Source of the DNA: Candidatus Woesearchaeota archaeon
GTDB lineage: Archaea; Nanobdellota; Nanobdellia; Woesearchaeales; ARS49
Reading direction: 5' to 3'
Assembly (NCBI GenBank): GCA_016215315.1
Contig: JACRKG010000049.1
Span: forward strand, 1-47,464
DNA: 47,464 bases
Shown: positions 30,021 through 40,321 of the stretch, one piece after another
How the letters are laid out: the number at the start of each line of letters is the position of its first letter
How positions within the stretch are numbered: the stretch's first letter is position 1
Position numbers and translations under genes: made by a program
Notes under the pieces: model-generated
What the model was told of the DNA's origin: nothing
The model's database searches: none
Seen by the model: the letters and a program-made list of their open reading frames with translations, nothing else

Positions 30021-32627
30021 TTGAAGTTATGTAAATTCAAGAAAGTTTTAGCATTAGCTACTTCTTTCTCTTTGTTAGGTGCTTCTATTCTTGGAGCTTC
30101 TGCGCTTTCTTTGAAAGATTATCCTCAACCATTTATTAAGGATGGAACTCCTGCAAGTAATTTAGTTCTTGTTGTTGGTGATTCTGCTGTAGCAAGTGAT
30201 GTTGTTGCAATGGGTAACATTATTGCTTCATTACAACAATTGTCTGTTAAAGAGGAAGAAATTGCTTCTAAACAACCTAAAAAAGTTGAAGTAGAAGGTG
30301 ATTATGTTGAGCTTAGCAGTCCAACAAATTTGTTAGAGATTAATGAAACAATTGGTGAAGTAACTGGTTCTTTAAGTGAGTTTGATTTGGGTTTTCTTAA
30401 AGGAGGAAGTATTTCAACAGGCAGCGGAGTAACAAAGTACAATCAATATATTCAATTTAATGACTCTGCTCAGGATCCTTCTAAAAGAGTTATTTTTACT
30501 GAAGATAATTTTGATAATGTTGGAGACTTTTTGTATTTCAGGAATGGTGATCAAATTTTTGATTGGGTTTTGGAATTTGAAGAAGGATTAACTTCTAGCA
30601 CTTCAAACACTAATTCGGCTAGTGCAACATTAGAAAATTTAAATGACAGAGAAGTTACTATTTTAGGTTCTTTATATACTATTGTGAATGCTGTTGTTGA
30701 TACGACTGTTGTTAATGGTAGAGTTAGGATCGACCTAATTGGCGGGCAAGCTTTTGGAGAGATGGGAGAACATCAGAATAAAAGCGTAACAATTGGAGAG
30801 AATTCCTATGATGTTGAAGTAATGGTTCTTTCAGAAACAAATGGAGAAGCGCTCATTAGAATTAATGGAAAAGTCTTGCCAAAAATAAAACCAGGAGAGG
30901 CAGTTCCTTTACCTTCAGGAGAATTGTTTGGAGTTAGAGATATAATAACTACAGGTAAAGAAACACAATCATCTGTGTTAAGATTTTATATTGGCGCAAA
31001 TAAGATCACTTTTGAGGATTCTAATTTTGCAGATGGTAAATTTTCTGACGGCGGAGCTAGAGTTAATAATGAACAAATAGAAGATTCTGCTGTAGAAATT
31101 GGCGGAACGTTAAACAGCGGAAAAAGTGAATTCACAATTAATCATGTTAAATACAGGTTGAAAGCAAATGGTTTATCTGGTGATGTTCTTGTTCCAGCAG
31201 GACATGGAGTTAGAGAGTACATAAATGAACCAGAAGGCATGCTTGCGCCATTGTGGGACATTAAGTATAATGGTTTAAGTGATGTTCCTCTAACAACTCT
31301 TAAAATTGATGCTTCAGGAAGAGACGAATACAATTTGAGATTTACTAATCAAGAAGGATTAAATTATAGGATTCCAATAGCTTCATTAAGATTTGATGGC
31401 AACATGAGACATGGTGAAGCAAGTAGCGGAGCTCAAAGAGGATTGTGGAATGTTGAAGATAACGACGAAACAACCAGGTATTTTATCAATCCTGAAGATT
31501 ATGTTATTTTGTCAGACATTAATAGTGGTTCATCAACTTTTTTAGATGGTGCAGGAAACAAGCAATTAAGTTATTCTGGTTGTGTCAGGCCTACAAGCAC
31601 ATCAGACAACACTGCATTTACAAGAGTGCTTAAGTATCAGAGCGCGACAAATGTTTCTGGAGATATAGGTTATTCTTTTACTGATTTAGCCAGTGGTTCA
31701 AAACAAGTTAAGGCTAACTCAACTGGTGGTTTTGATTTAGTAGTTGGAGGAAAAACATATTCGGGACTCAAAGATAAAGATTCTAATAAAATAAGCATGG
31801 ATGTTAATGGTGATGGAGTTTTTTCTCAGCAAAGACTTTCATGGATTGCCACTGAAGGAGGAATGATTGTCGGACTAAACAGCACGCCCACTTCAACTCT
31901 TAGTACTGGTGAAACAACTGCTAGCGTTTTAGGAAATCATTCATGTATTACGTTTACAACCGCTGCAAAACAATTTGATGAAGGACAAGCACAAAACGGT
32001 GGATCATTAAACATTGCAATTCCTATTAGAAATTCTGGAGGAGTTATACAATTAAACATGAATGATATTTTAGGAATTCCAAAACCAATTTTTTTAACTA
32101 CAAATCCAGCAATAAGACAACAATTAGATGATTATGGTGGCTTGCTTGAATTTTATGATCCCGGAACTACAGAAACACCTCAGAAATTAACTTATGAATA
32201 TCCATTAACTCAAAGAGGTGGAGACGTAATTGTTACAGGAGGACCAGTACTTATTGGTGAAGCTAAAGCATTAACAAATACAAAAATTCAACCGTTGCCT
32301 TTAGGAATAAGCAAGTTAGCAAGTGAAGTAGTTAATATTACTGATCATAATGCAATTGTTATTGGAGGTCCTTGCGCAAATATTTGGGCTGATTACTTGA
32401 TGGAACTGCCAAGACCTTGTCAAGAAAGTATTCCTGAAAATTCTGCTTTTGTTCAATTATTCGAGCACAAAAACGGAAATGTTGCTTTGTTAGTTGCAGG
32501 ATTTAGTTCTGAAGATACAAAAAGAGCAGCAAAAGCAGTTGAGAATTTAGAAATAAAAAGAGCTGGAGATGCTAAAAAAGCAAAAGTCTTAGGAACGATA
32601 AGCAATGTTGTTGTTAATCCAGTATAA
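30021..32627 (+). CDS. S-layer protein
   Basis: A signal peptide (FKKVLALATSFSLLGASILGAS) precedes about 840 residues with the methanococcal-type S-layer family hallmarks. At the N-terminus these are NLVLVVGDSAVASDVVAMGN and ASLQQL. At the C-terminus they are AIVIGGPCANIWADYLM, then LFEHKNGNVALLVAGFSSED and TKRAAKAVENL. The middle is beta-rich with many Gly and Asp. It should form the outer protein lattice of the cell. The start is TTG 30021, supported by the TATA box and Shine-Dalgarno; it gives 868 residues. Confidence 0.9.
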   Translation: MKLCKFKKVLALATSFSLLGASILGASALSLKDYPQPFIKDGTPASNLVLVVGDSAVASDVVAMGNIIASLQQLSVKEEEIASKQPKKVEVEGDYVELSSPTNLLEINETIGEVTGSLSEFDLGFLKGGSISTGSGVTKYNQYIQFNDSAQDPSKRVIFTEDNFDNVGDFLYFRNGDQIFDWVLEFEEGLTSSTSNTNSASATLENLNDREVTILGSLYTIVNAVVDTTVVNGRVRIDLIGGQAFGEMGEHQNKSVTIGENSYDVEVMVLSETNGEALIRINGKVLPKIKPGEAVPLPSGELFGVRDIITTGKETQSSVLRFYIGANKITFEDSNFADGKFSDGGARVNNEQIEDSAVEIGGTLNSGKSEFTINHVKYRLKANGLSGDVLVPAGHGVREYINEPEGMLAPLWDIKYNGLSDVPLTTLKIDASGRDEYNLRFTNQEGLNYRIPIASLRFDGNMRHGEASSGAQRGLWNVEDNDETTRYFINPEDYVILSDINSGSSTFLDGAGNKQLSYSGCVRPTSTSDNTAFTRVLKYQSATNVSGDIGYSFTDLASGSKQVKANSTGGFDLVVGGKTYSGLKDKDSNKISMDVNGDGVFSQQRLSWIATEGGMIVGLNSTPTSTLSTGETTASVLGNHSCITFTTAAKQFDEGQAQNGGSLNIAIPIRNSGGVIQLNMNDILGIPKPIFLTTNPAIRQQLDDYGGLLEFYDPGTTETPQKLTYEYPLTQRGGDVIVTGGPVLIGEAKALTNTKIQPLPLGISKLASEVVNITDHNAIVIGGPCANIWADYLMELPRPCQESIPENSAFVQLFEHKNGNVALLVAGFSSEDTKRAAKAVENLEIKRAGDAKKAKVLGTISNVVVNPV

Positions 32628-32675
32628 TAGTTTGTAGGGAAATAATAAAAGAAAATAAGTAAAAAATTTAAAATA

Positions 32676-33095
32676 TTAAAAGCTCCACCAATGATATTCT
32701 TTATGATATTTAATAATGGATATGAGCGTTCCTTTATACGCTCTATGTGTTGCACAAAAATCTATAATTTCAGCAATATTTGATTTTTTGACAGGAATTA
32801 AATATCCTGGACCATAACCATATTTTAGGTTTTCTTTAGTTAAACAGTCGCGTAATTTTTTATCTTGCGTTTTAACTCTTTGATATACTTTTCCTTTGTC
32901 TGAAACATAGAAGTGATCTGGAGATCTAACTCCTGCATATCCTAAAGGATCCATTAGACTAACAACTCTTGATTCAATATCGAAAACACGCTCCGAAGAA
33001 GAATCAAGACCTAAAAGATTCTTCTTAACTCTTGCTTTTCTTGTTAGCACTAATCTCTCCAAAGTTTTTTTATTAAAAAATTCCGAATTTGCCAT
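32676..33095 (-). CDS. Hypothetical protein (139 aa)
   Basis: A soluble protein with a basic N-terminal helix (LERLVLTRKARVKKNLLG) and an alpha/beta body (HFYVSDKGKVYQRVKTQDKK). It does not match a family I know. It lies in a minus-strand group with the membrane protein at 33136 and the lipoprotein at 33716. Weakly supported as a gene by its length and composition. Confidence 0.5.
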   Translation of the reverse strand: MANSEFFNKKTLERLVLTRKARVKKNLLGLDSSSERVFDIESRVVSLMDPLGYAGVRSPDHFYVSDKGKVYQRVKTQDKKLRDCLTKENLKYGYGPGYLIPVKKSNIAEIIDFCATHRAYKGTLISIIKYHKEYHWWSF

Positions 33096-33135
33096 TTAGT
33101 TCACCACTCCAAAATCTACTTCCTCTAATCTTTCT

Positions 33136-33696
33136 TCAATTGTTTTTATCATCTTTGTTATTTCTTGCTTTCTCGAGCTGTTTATATTTCTTCCACGCAC
33201 TGCTCGCACCAGTTGTTATAGCTTTGTATAGTGGCGGTATTAGCATGAATGCAACTCCTACAGTTGCTAAACCTACTGCAATCACCATCTGTTCAAGAGA
33301 CATCAGGACTTTATCAATGGATGCCGCATCAGATATTTCATTATAATAAAATGCAGATATGAAAACTAATGCTGTTCCCGTAACAAAATCGGGGATTTCT
33401 TTGAGGGAAAATAATTCTTTGATGAATGGATGTACTTCAATTGTACTTTCAGTAATTGATTTATGTTCCTCAATATATTTCTCAGTATAATTCAATTCTT
33501 CATACAAACCACTAAAAACATTTTCCACAAGTTTTCCTTTATCATTAACATAGTAAATAAAATCCAAATACATAATTGAACTAAATTCAGAACATCCACT
33601 ATCAGTTCTGCAAATTCTATTTGTAATAGTGGCATCTCGTGGAATTTTTCCAAGTTCCAATCTTTTTTCAAGCAAGTATTTTGGTTCTGTTTTCAT
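33136..33696 (-). CDS. Membrane protein with C-terminal helices (186 aa)
   Basis: About 110 soluble residues are followed by two hydrophobic helices (FVTGTALVFISAFYY and VIAVGLATVGVAFMLIPPLY) and a basic cytoplasmic tail (KKYKQLEKARNNKDDKNN). ATG 33696 has TGGAGGTAATT just upstream, so the longer frame reaching 33747 is rejected. Function unknown. Confidence 0.6.
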   Translation of the reverse strand: MKTEPKYLLEKRLELGKIPRDATITNRICRTDSGCSEFSSIMYLDFIYYVNDKGKLVENVFSGLYEELNYTEKYIEEHKSITESTIEVHPFIKELFSLKEIPDFVTGTALVFISAFYYNEISDAASIDKVLMSLEQMVIAVGLATVGVAFMLIPPLYKAITTGASSAWKKYKQLEKARNNKDDKNN

Positions 33697-33715
33697 TTTA
33701 ATTACCTCCATTTGT

Positions 33716-34048
33716 TTATTGTTGCGATGGTTTGTAAATACTGCCATCTAAAAACCAAGCAACTCCTTCATCCGAAAGAAAGTATTTTATTCCGTTTTTA
33801 TCATTCATTTCTTGGGTTCTGATAAAAGTTCCATCTTCTTTTCCTATGAATAAATAATTTCCTACGTCGCGGAATGAATCTGCGCGTATATCAATCAACA
33901 CATCTGTGACCCCATCTCCAGTCACATCTTCAACTTTTTTTAACTCATGTTGTCCAACTTTTCTTAACTCGTGTTTTCCATCTCCACAACCAGTTGCTCC
34001 AATTGCCAGAGCTGCCGTTAAAACAATTGATGTTAGTATTTTTTTCAT
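33716..34048 (-). CDS. Small lipoprotein with Asp-rich repeat (110 aa)
   Basis: A signal peptide with lipobox GATGCG (Cys21) precedes a short domain containing DVTGDGVTDVLIDIRADSF. This is a DxxGDGxxD calcium-type motif as in FG-GAP or dockerin-like repeats. GGAGG lies upstream of ATG 34048. The mature protein of about 90 residues could bind calcium at the cell surface. Confidence 0.65.
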   Translation of the reverse strand: MKKILTSIVLTAALAIGATGCGDGKHELRKVGQHELKKVEDVTGDGVTDVLIDIRADSFRDVGNYLFIGKEDGTFIRTQEMNDKNGIKYFLSDEGVAWFLDGSIYKPSQQ

Positions 34049-34147
34049 TTTTGCCTCCGTAATAACGCCTTGTTATCACATACTAGTGAATATAGTTTGG
34101 AGTATATAAGTATTATTTCCCCCTGAGTGGGTTAAAAATTAGAAAAG

Positions 34148-34155
34148 TTTAAATA
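34148..34155 (+). promoter_or_regulatory. TATA box of the TrmB-like gene
   Basis: TTTAAATA is followed by 24 nt and then ATG 34180, the leaderless spacing. Confidence 0.55.
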
Positions 34156-34179
34156 TTTTGAAGCATTTTATTTGTTTTA

Positions 34180-34920
34180 ATGACGGAATTGGATTTTTTA
34201 AAAGATCTTGGAATGACTGATGGCGAAATAAAAACTTATCACGCTTTATTTAGGTTGGGCAGAACTACTACTGGCGCATTGATTAAAGAAGCAGGAATTT
34301 CTGCATCAAAAATATACATAATTCTCGATAAATTGGCCAAGAAGGGGCTTGTAAATTACACGATCAAAAATAAGACTAAATATTTTCAAGCTAATGACCC
34401 CATAAAAATAATCAATCTAATTGAAGATAAAGAAAAAGAGTTAGAAAAACAAAAGAAGAAAACGCAAGATATTATTCCCCAATTAAGGTTTTCTTTAGAG
34501 CGAAAAGAAGAACTTAAAGCTCCAATTGTTCTTGAAGGATTAGAAGGATTAAAATATTTGCTGAACCAAATTTATGAAGATTTAGACAAAGATGATGAAT
34601 TTTTAGGAATGGGAATTACCGCAGACAGACCAGAACCCATCAACAGAATTTTTAAACATTTCAACACAGAAACCAGACCTAAAAAAGGAATAAAGATGCG
34701 ACTTATTTTTTCAGAAAAACCAAAAGAATACTTCAAAAAATATCCACTAACACAAATGAGAATTTTGCCAGGAATAACGCCCGCCGCAATAAGTATAGAT
34801 AAGAAAAGAGTAGTTATTTACAACAGTTGGGAACCGTTATCAATGACTGTAATCTATAATCCTGAAGTAATAAAATCATTTCAAACATTTTTTGAAAGCT
34901 TGTGGAAAATCGCCAAATAA
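34180..34920 (+). CDS. TrmB-family transcriptional regulator
   Basis: The N-terminal winged helix (LGMTDGEIKTYHALFRLGRT, GALIKEAGISASKIYIILDK, LAKKGLVNY) is the TrmB HTH. A coiled linker (EDKEKELEKQKKKTQD) and an effector-binding-like C-terminal domain follow (LEGLEGLKYLLNQIYEDL and VVIYNSWEP). TrmB proteins are archaeal sugar-responsive repressors or activators. Here it is monocistronic, and its targets are not evident, although surface genes lie on both sides. Confidence 0.85.
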   Translation: MTELDFLKDLGMTDGEIKTYHALFRLGRTTTGALIKEAGISASKIYIILDKLAKKGLVNYTIKNKTKYFQANDPIKIINLIEDKEKELEKQKKKTQDIIPQLRFSLERKEELKAPIVLEGLEGLKYLLNQIYEDLDKDDEFLGMGITADRPEPINRIFKHFNTETRPKKGIKMRLIFSEKPKEYFKKYPLTQMRILPGITPAAISIDKKRVVIYNSWEPLSMTVIYNPEVIKSFQTFFESLWKIAK

Positions 34921-35020
34921 ATTGTATGTTTCTAGCATCCAAGTGTATGTTGAAAGAATACACTAATACAGAACACCTTCGGCGAAAAAGAGTTAGTTGA
35001 GTTCTTTGTCTAAATTCTAT

Positions 35021-36766
35021 TTACTTTCTAAGTATATCTAGCAATTCGAGTTCTTTACTTAAAGAGTCGTCTCCTAGTTCTTTCATTTCTTTCTCGAAAT
35101 AATTATTGAATTTATTAAATAATTCTTTGTGCTTATCTGAAACGTGTAGTTGTACTGATTGTCTTTCCCACCTGCCTAATTCTACATTCTCTTCAAATGG
35201 CACGATTATTCCTACTTTTTCATCAACAGAAGGTTTTAGTACTGCTGTTCTTTCATCATTTATCCAATTCTTCATAAGATCCGCATACCTTGATAACAAT
35301 ATTCCTTTTTGTATGCCTGTATTTTCAAAGTAATCTGGTTGTTTGTCGGGGAAATCTATTACTGCTTCTTCACTTTCTTCTTTTCCAAGTCTGTCTTCAT
35401 AAGTAACTTTAAGTTTAAGGCTTGTATCAGGAGAATTTTTTTTCAGTTTTAATAATACTAAACCCCCTCTTGTCTGTCCTTCTTCAGTTTTAGAAGGAAA
35501 GAGAGTGTTAACTTTCATTATTTCTCCCGTTGCTTCATTAGCTTCAGGAGAACCGTAGACTTTCTCAATTTTGTATCCTTTAGCATCTAAATTTAGATTT
35601 AAATTAAATACCAATGGAGTAACCATGAATTCAAACTCGTCATCCAATCTGTTTTTGAATTCTTTTGCGGAATGAACAGAATAATAATTTGCTCCTCTGA
35701 TCTTTGTCATTGTTTCAATTAATTCTGTGTTGAGATCTACACCAATACCAATGAATGTAGAATATATTTTATTGTCAGCATTCTTTTTCATTATTCCAAA
35801 CAATCCTGTTTCACTTGTTTCGCCTATATTCGGCATTGCGTCAGTCATGAATATAATTCTATTTTCGTACTCTGACTGGTCTGAACCAAGTTCTTTTTCG
35901 AATAATTCAGTACCCATTTCCATGCCCGCTTCCATGTAAGTTCCGCCTTGAGGCATGACTTCTAAAATATGATTCTTTAATTTTTGCAAGTCTGTTTGTT
36001 CAATTAAGCTCAAAGATTTAGCTAAATATGCTTGATTGTCAAAGAGAACAATTCCTAGTCGATCATCTGGTTTGAGATGATCTAAAAGCGCAGTAAGTGA
36101 TTTTGTTGCAACTTCCATTTTACTCTTCAGTTCATCTTCAGCGATTTCTTTTTCTTTAGCGCTTTGCTCTTGATTTCTAAATTTGTCGTAGTAATATCTG
36201 TCAAAAGAAGAACTCATTGAACCAGAAATATCCAGAACAACAACTAGATTTAATTTCTTTCTTTTGAAATCTGACTCTTTTATGTTTGAATTCAAACCAA
36301 CAGACAAATAGTATTGGTCTTCTTTAGAAAATGGATCTTTTGAAATAGCATAACTGTATGAAGGACAAAATAATTTTGTACATTCTTCTTTTTTGCCAGT
36401 ATCAAAATAATAGTCATAAAACAAACCTTCATAAGTTATGTCTGTTGATAAGGGTAAAAAATTATTTTTAATATTTTCTCTAAAATTATTGATATCTTTT
36501 GCTCCGCCAGTTGAAAAGCCTATAGACTCAGCCATCATCGGGGTAGGAGATGGCATACTTGATTTGTACAATGTACCCCCACCAAAAGAACCACCATAAC
36601 CCGATTGTTCCGGAATATACTTCCAATCGTCCAATTTTGAAGTTTCAGGTTTTACAGTTTTATTGCCTTCTGAACTAGGCACGGTAACCGTGCAAGAAGC
36701 GAGAAATATTAGCGCGAGTAAAAATGCCAGCAAAATTGTTCTTTCCGCGTGAATTTTTTGTATCAT
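35021..36766 (-). CDS. VWA-domain lipoprotein
   Basis: Lipobox FLASCT (Cys25) anchors the protein outside the cell. The VWA domain begins NLVVVLDISGSMSS (MIDAS Asp179, Ser181, Ser183) and includes ADDKxG-type LKPDDRLGIVLFD, MPQGGTYMEAG (MIDAS Thr) and IIFMTDAMPNIGE (Asp). The C-terminal ~200 residues are beta-rich then helical, as in bacterial YfbK/BatA-like secreted VWA proteins. It likely binds a ligand through a divalent metal. Three lipoprotein genes follow each other on this strand. Confidence 0.85.
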   Translation of the reverse strand: MIQKIHAERTILLAFLLALIFLASCTVTVPSSEGNKTVKPETSKLDDWKYIPEQSGYGGSFGGGTLYKSSMPSPTPMMAESIGFSTGGAKDINNFRENIKNNFLPLSTDITYEGLFYDYYFDTGKKEECTKLFCPSYSYAISKDPFSKEDQYYLSVGLNSNIKESDFKRKKLNLVVVLDISGSMSSSFDRYYYDKFRNQEQSAKEKEIAEDELKSKMEVATKSLTALLDHLKPDDRLGIVLFDNQAYLAKSLSLIEQTDLQKLKNHILEVMPQGGTYMEAGMEMGTELFEKELGSDQSEYENRIIFMTDAMPNIGETSETGLFGIMKKNADNKIYSTFIGIGVDLNTELIETMTKIRGANYYSVHSAKEFKNRLDDEFEFMVTPLVFNLNLNLDAKGYKIEKVYGSPEANEATGEIMKVNTLFPSKTEEGQTRGGLVLLKLKKNSPDTSLKLKVTYEDRLGKEESEEAVIDFPDKQPDYFENTGIQKGILLSRYADLMKNWINDERTAVLKPSVDEKVGIIVPFEENVELGRWERQSVQLHVSDKHKELFNKFNNYFEKEMKELGDDSLSKELELLDILRK

Positions 36767-36853
36767 TAACGTAAGAAAATATGATTATTATAAATAGTAT
36801 TCGTTTTTGTTAGGTAAATGACTAATGTTTTTTGACATTTAGACATATTTTTT

Positions 36854-37588
36854 TCACTTTTTTTGTAAATCAGCTAGTTTTGCTTGTACTATTGTATAAT
36901 CTGGATCTATTTCTAATGCTTTTTGATAATTTTCTATTGCTTTTTCAACATTATTCTTTGCAAGATAAGCATCTCCCAAATAATGGTATGGCCTTTTGTT
37001 TTTCGGGTCTTTCTTTATCGCTTCACTATACTGTTGAATTGCATCATCGTATTTATTGAGCTTGTAGTAGGTGTCACCTAAATAAAGATATGCTGTGGAA
37101 AATTCAGGGTCGGCAGCAATTGCTTTTTGGTATTCGCTAATTGCTAATTCATATTTGCCTTGACCGAAGTATTCTTCTGCTTTTGAAAAGTATTTCATTG
37201 CTTCTTCATTTTTTGATTCTGGGTTTAGTGTTGCTTGACCTTCTAATATTTTTTTAAGTTCTATTGCGTTCGGATTACTTGGATCAATAATTAATACACG
37301 GTTAATTTCTTTTTTTGCTTGCTCTAAATCTCCAATAAAGCCGTAAACTAAACCTAAATTTAAATGTGCATCAATATTGTTAGTATCTAGTTTTAATACT
37401 TCACTTAATTTTGTAATTGTATTAGTAAAATCTCCTTGTTCTGTGAAATAACGAGCTTCTAACAACAGTTGAGTTATTTTCTCCGCTTTTTGTTCTTCTG
37501 TTAATTGTGGTTCTTGTTGTGTTATGACAGTTTTGCACGCAGAAAGTATTAATAAAAAAATTAACAGAATGCATAATTTTTTATTCAT
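36854..37588 (-). CDS. TPR-repeat lipoprotein
   Basis: Lipobox ILSACK (Cys18) is followed by five to six tetratricopeptide repeats: AHLNLGLVYGFIGDLEQAKK, KYFSKAEEYFGQGKYELAIS, TAYLYLGDTYYKLNKYDDAI and PYHYLGDAYLAKNNVEKAIE. TPRs mediate protein-protein contacts; at the outer face it may organise other envelope proteins. Length is 244 residues. No enzyme motif. Confidence 0.85.
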   Translation of the reverse strand: MNKKLCILLIFLLILSACKTVITQQEPQLTEEQKAEKITQLLLEARYFTEQGDFTNTITKLSEVLKLDTNNIDAHLNLGLVYGFIGDLEQAKKEINRVLIIDPSNPNAIELKKILEGQATLNPESKNEEAMKYFSKAEEYFGQGKYELAISEYQKAIAADPEFSTAYLYLGDTYYKLNKYDDAIQQYSEAIKKDPKNKRPYHYLGDAYLAKNNVEKAIENYQKALEIDPDYTIVQAKLADLQKK

Positions 37589-37672
37589 ATACGACTAAAT
37601 AAGTAAGTATTTAATAAATCTTTCTGAAAATTAAAACAAAATTAATTATGAGAAAGACTAATTTGAGTAATC

Positions 37673-38020
37673 TTATTCTTTTACACACCTTACAATCGAT
37701 CCGCCACAGCCTAGCTGTCTAGCTTGTTCTAATGAAGAATAACATCCTGCAAACTGGTCTCTGCCAAGAACACATGCATAGCCTGTTGCTGCATTTTGGT
37801 TGAATAAGTTCATGCAACAAAATACTCCTCCAGTTGCAGATGGACTTCTGCAGGTTAAAGAATTTATTTGACTGCAGGGATTTTGGAATGCTTGTTCTGG
37901 TTGGCTTGGTTGATCACAACTAATAATTAAAATTAATAATAGTAGAACTCCCAAAAGTAAGATGAACTTCTTTTGCATGAGTGTACGTAAACCAAGTGAG
38001 CTTGATTTTTTATTATTCAT
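37673..38020 (-). CDS. Cys-rich small lipoprotein
   Basis: Hydrophobic core [19 protein letters not shown], with Cys as lipid site, then about 75 residues with nine more cysteines ([42 protein letters not shown]) that are probably paired. I choose ATG 38020 (MNNKK), eight bases inside the end of the subtilase gene; ATG 37978 (MQKK) is a second choice. A longer frame up to 38098 lies in the subtilase gene and is less likely. Likely a disulfide-stabilised surface module, perhaps with the protease. Confidence 0.6.
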   Translation of the reverse strand: MNNKKSSSLGLRTLMQKKFILLLGVLLLLILIISCDQPSQPEQAFQNPCSQINSLTCRSPSATGGVFCCMNLFNQNAATGYACVLGRDQFAGCYSSLEQARQLGCGGSIVRCVKE

Positions 38021-40232
38021 TTCTGCCTCTGGATCTGACATTTCCTCTACCGTGCGATCTTGATCGGTCTTCATTATTTTTTTCTTGTTGCGCAGCAACT
38101 GCAGTGTTTGTGTTTGCTGTTTCTGTTATGCTTGCTTCTGCATCAACTTGTTCATTGCCAACTATTGTTTCAGTGTTTGCATTGATTGTTGCATCGATTA
38201 TTGGAGCCTCTGTATTTGCATCGCTTCTTTGACTTTTATCATTTTGTTTTTCCCCAGAAACTCTTACTTGCGGTGGTGTTACTGGAGGATTAATTTCTTG
38301 GTGATCTGGTGTTGGAGGAGATATTGTTGGTGGTTCTACTAGTGGTTGCATGCTTGGTGGTGTAATTGTTGGTTTTTGAATAATTATTTCTGGTCTTCTA
38401 CAATCTTGAGGACAAATATATTCATCTTCGTTTGGACTGCACAGTCTATCTCCGCACTGGTCAAAAACTTTGAATGTAGGTCCTTGTGGTGATGGCATAA
38501 TTAACACCGGCGGTCTTTCCGGTTCTACAATAAGTACTGGTCCTGGAGGATTGATTTCTAAGTAATCATAAGGCAACGGTTTTGGTTGTGGTCTTTTTTT
38601 TGCTTCTTCTTTCTTTTCATATTGTTCAGTTCTTTTTTGTTCAATTCGTTCTATGTTTCTTTCAATTTTTTCTGTAGGTGTTGGTTTTTTTCCTTCTAAA
38701 ACTTTTTTTAGTTTATCAATTACTTTCCAGAAGAATGATTTTGGTTTTTCATATTTTTTATCAGGTTCGGGAGTTGGTACTGGAGTAGGTTCGGTTGGTG
38801 TTGGTGCAGGAACTGGCTCTAATATTGGTGAAGGCTCAGGAACAGGAGTTGGACTAGGTTCAGGAACTGGAGTCGGAGTGGGCTCAGTAGGAACTGGTTC
38901 TGTAGGCGTAGGCTCAGGAATAGGAGTTGGTGCTGGAGATGGCACGGGAGTAGGAGTCGGTACAGGAACTGGAGTAGGCTCTGGGGCAGGAGTCGGACTG
39001 GGCTCAGGAACTGGAGTCGGAGTGGGCTCAGTAGGAGTTGGTTCTGGCAATGGTGTTGGTTCTGGTGCTGGCGTAGGTGTTTTTGTTTTTTGGTATTCAG
39101 TATAACTTGCGAGTGCGTTTACTCTTCCTTTTCCTTGATAATTTCCTTGTTGTCCTAAATCAAATGCTGCGTTTAACAAGTAGTTTTCTGCTTCCGTTCT
39201 AGTTGCTCCTGCGCTTATTAGTAATGCTAGTACTCCTGAAATGTGTGGTGTGGCCATTGATGTTCCGCTAAGCGTTCTTGTATTTCCGTCATTCCACATT
39301 GATGTTATGCTTACTCCTGGTGCTACAATATCTGGTTTTGTTCTTCCATCACCCGTTGGTCCTCTGCTGCTGAATTCTGCAATTATATCACTTTTGTCTA
39401 CTGCTCCAACTGTTAGTGCTCCTTTTGCGCATCCGGGACTTGTTATTGTGTTGCTTCCCGGTCCTGCGTTTCCTGCTGCAATAACAGGAATAATTCCTCT
39501 AGCTCTTGCTTCATCTATTAATAATGATAAAGAATCTGTTCCGTCACAATTACTTATTTGTGCTCCCAAGCTCATGCTTATTATGTCTGGATTTTTGCTC
39601 ATGCTCCATTCTATTCCAGCCATTACTTCTGAAGCAAAACCGAAGCCGTATTGATCTAGTACTTTTACACTGTAAATGTTTGCTGAAGGACTTACTCCAC
39701 GATATTTTTCATTATTTGATGCAATTATTCCCGCAACATGAGTTCCATGACCATTAAGGTCTTGTGTTCCTTCACCTACAAAATCTTGACTTTCAACAAC
39801 GTGAACGTAAGGACTGCTTACTCCAGTATCAAGAACGTGAACGTTTACTCCGCTACCTGTTGGTCCGAAAGTCCATACTTTGTCTGCACCGATTAAAGGA
39901 ACACTTTCGCTAAGAAATGCTTTTACTTTATAGTCTGGTTCTACGCGTTCTACACTTGAGTGTTTAGCTAATGCATTTATGGATTTTGCGGGCACAGAAA
40001 AAGCAACGCCATTAATGTACTTGAATTTTTTTTTCAGTTTTCCTCCTTGTGCTTCAAAATCTAGTACATCTTTATCTTTTATTTTATCTTTTAATTTAAT
40101 TATTACATCTACTTTATCATCTGGTTTTAATTTAGTGATTTCTTTTGTTAAATCATCATGAACACGTCCAGCACTTACAATTGAAACTAACAAAAGTGCC
40201 AACAAAACAAAGAAAATTATTTTGCACCTCAT
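38013..40232 (-). CDS. Secreted subtilisin-like serine protease with Pro/Thr linker
   Basis: A signal peptide is followed by an I9-type propeptide (about 25-105) and the S8 catalytic domain: Asp135 ([10 protein letters not shown]), His162 ([10 protein letters not shown]), oxyanion Asn255 (AAGNAGPG) and Ser325 ([13 protein letters not shown]). After residue ~382 comes a long PTP/PEP linker of about 110 residues, then a charged helical part, a Cys/Asp-rich motif ([19 protein letters not shown]) and a polar tail. It should digest proteins outside the cell or mature surface proteins. It lies upstream of three lipoprotein genes on the same strand. Confidence 0.9.
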   Translation of the reverse strand: MRCKIIFFVLLALLLVSIVSAGRVHDDLTKEITKLKPDDKVDVIIKLKDKIKDKDVLDFEAQGGKLKKKFKYINGVAFSVPAKSINALAKHSSVERVEPDYKVKAFLSESVPLIGADKVWTFGPTGSGVNVHVLDTGVSSPYVHVVESQDFVGEGTQDLNGHGTHVAGIIASNNEKYRGVSPSANIYSVKVLDQYGFGFASEVMAGIEWSMSKNPDIISMSLGAQISNCDGTDSLSLLIDEARARGIIPVIAAGNAGPGSNTITSPGCAKGALTVGAVDKSDIIAEFSSRGPTGDGRTKPDIVAPGVSITSMWNDGNTRTLSGTSMATPHISGVLALLISAGATRTEAENYLLNAAFDLGQQGNYQGKGRVNALASYTEYQKTKTPTPAPEPTPLPEPTPTEPTPTPVPEPSPTPAPEPTPVPVPTPTPVPSPAPTPIPEPTPTEPVPTEPTPTPVPEPSPTPVPEPSPILEPVPAPTPTEPTPVPTPEPDKKYEKPKSFFWKVIDKLKKVLEGKKPTPTEKIERNIERIEQKRTEQYEKKEEAKKRPQPKPLPYDYLEINPPGPVLIVEPERPPVLIMPSPQGPTFKVFDQCGDRLCSPNEDEYICPQDCRRPEIIIQKPTITPPSMQPLVEPPTISPPTPDHQEINPPVTPPQVRVSGEKQNDKSQRSDANTEAPIIDATINANTETIVGNEQVDAEASITETANTNTAVAAQQEKNNEDRSRSHGRGNVRSRGRNE
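38762..39087. repeat. Low-complexity repeat coding the Pro/Thr/Glu linker
   Basis: Degenerate 6-12 bp units such as GGCTCAGGAACTGGAGTCGG recur on the plus strand for over 300 bp. They encode the PTPVPEP-type linker of the subtilase on the minus strand. Tracts like this are prone to length change. Confidence 0.7.
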
Positions 40233-40321
40233 TTTCAGTTAATTAGAAAATTGCAATTTATAAACTTTCGCCCAAAGAACATCACGAGATTGCTTTTCAC
40301 ATTGCATTAAAAAAATTTTCT

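Noticed and set aside
38653-39105. Plus-strand Gly/Val/Ser-rich ORF of 150 codons
   Set aside because: It is the complement of the Pro/Thr linker repeat of the subtilase; codon bias from the repeat keeps the frame open.
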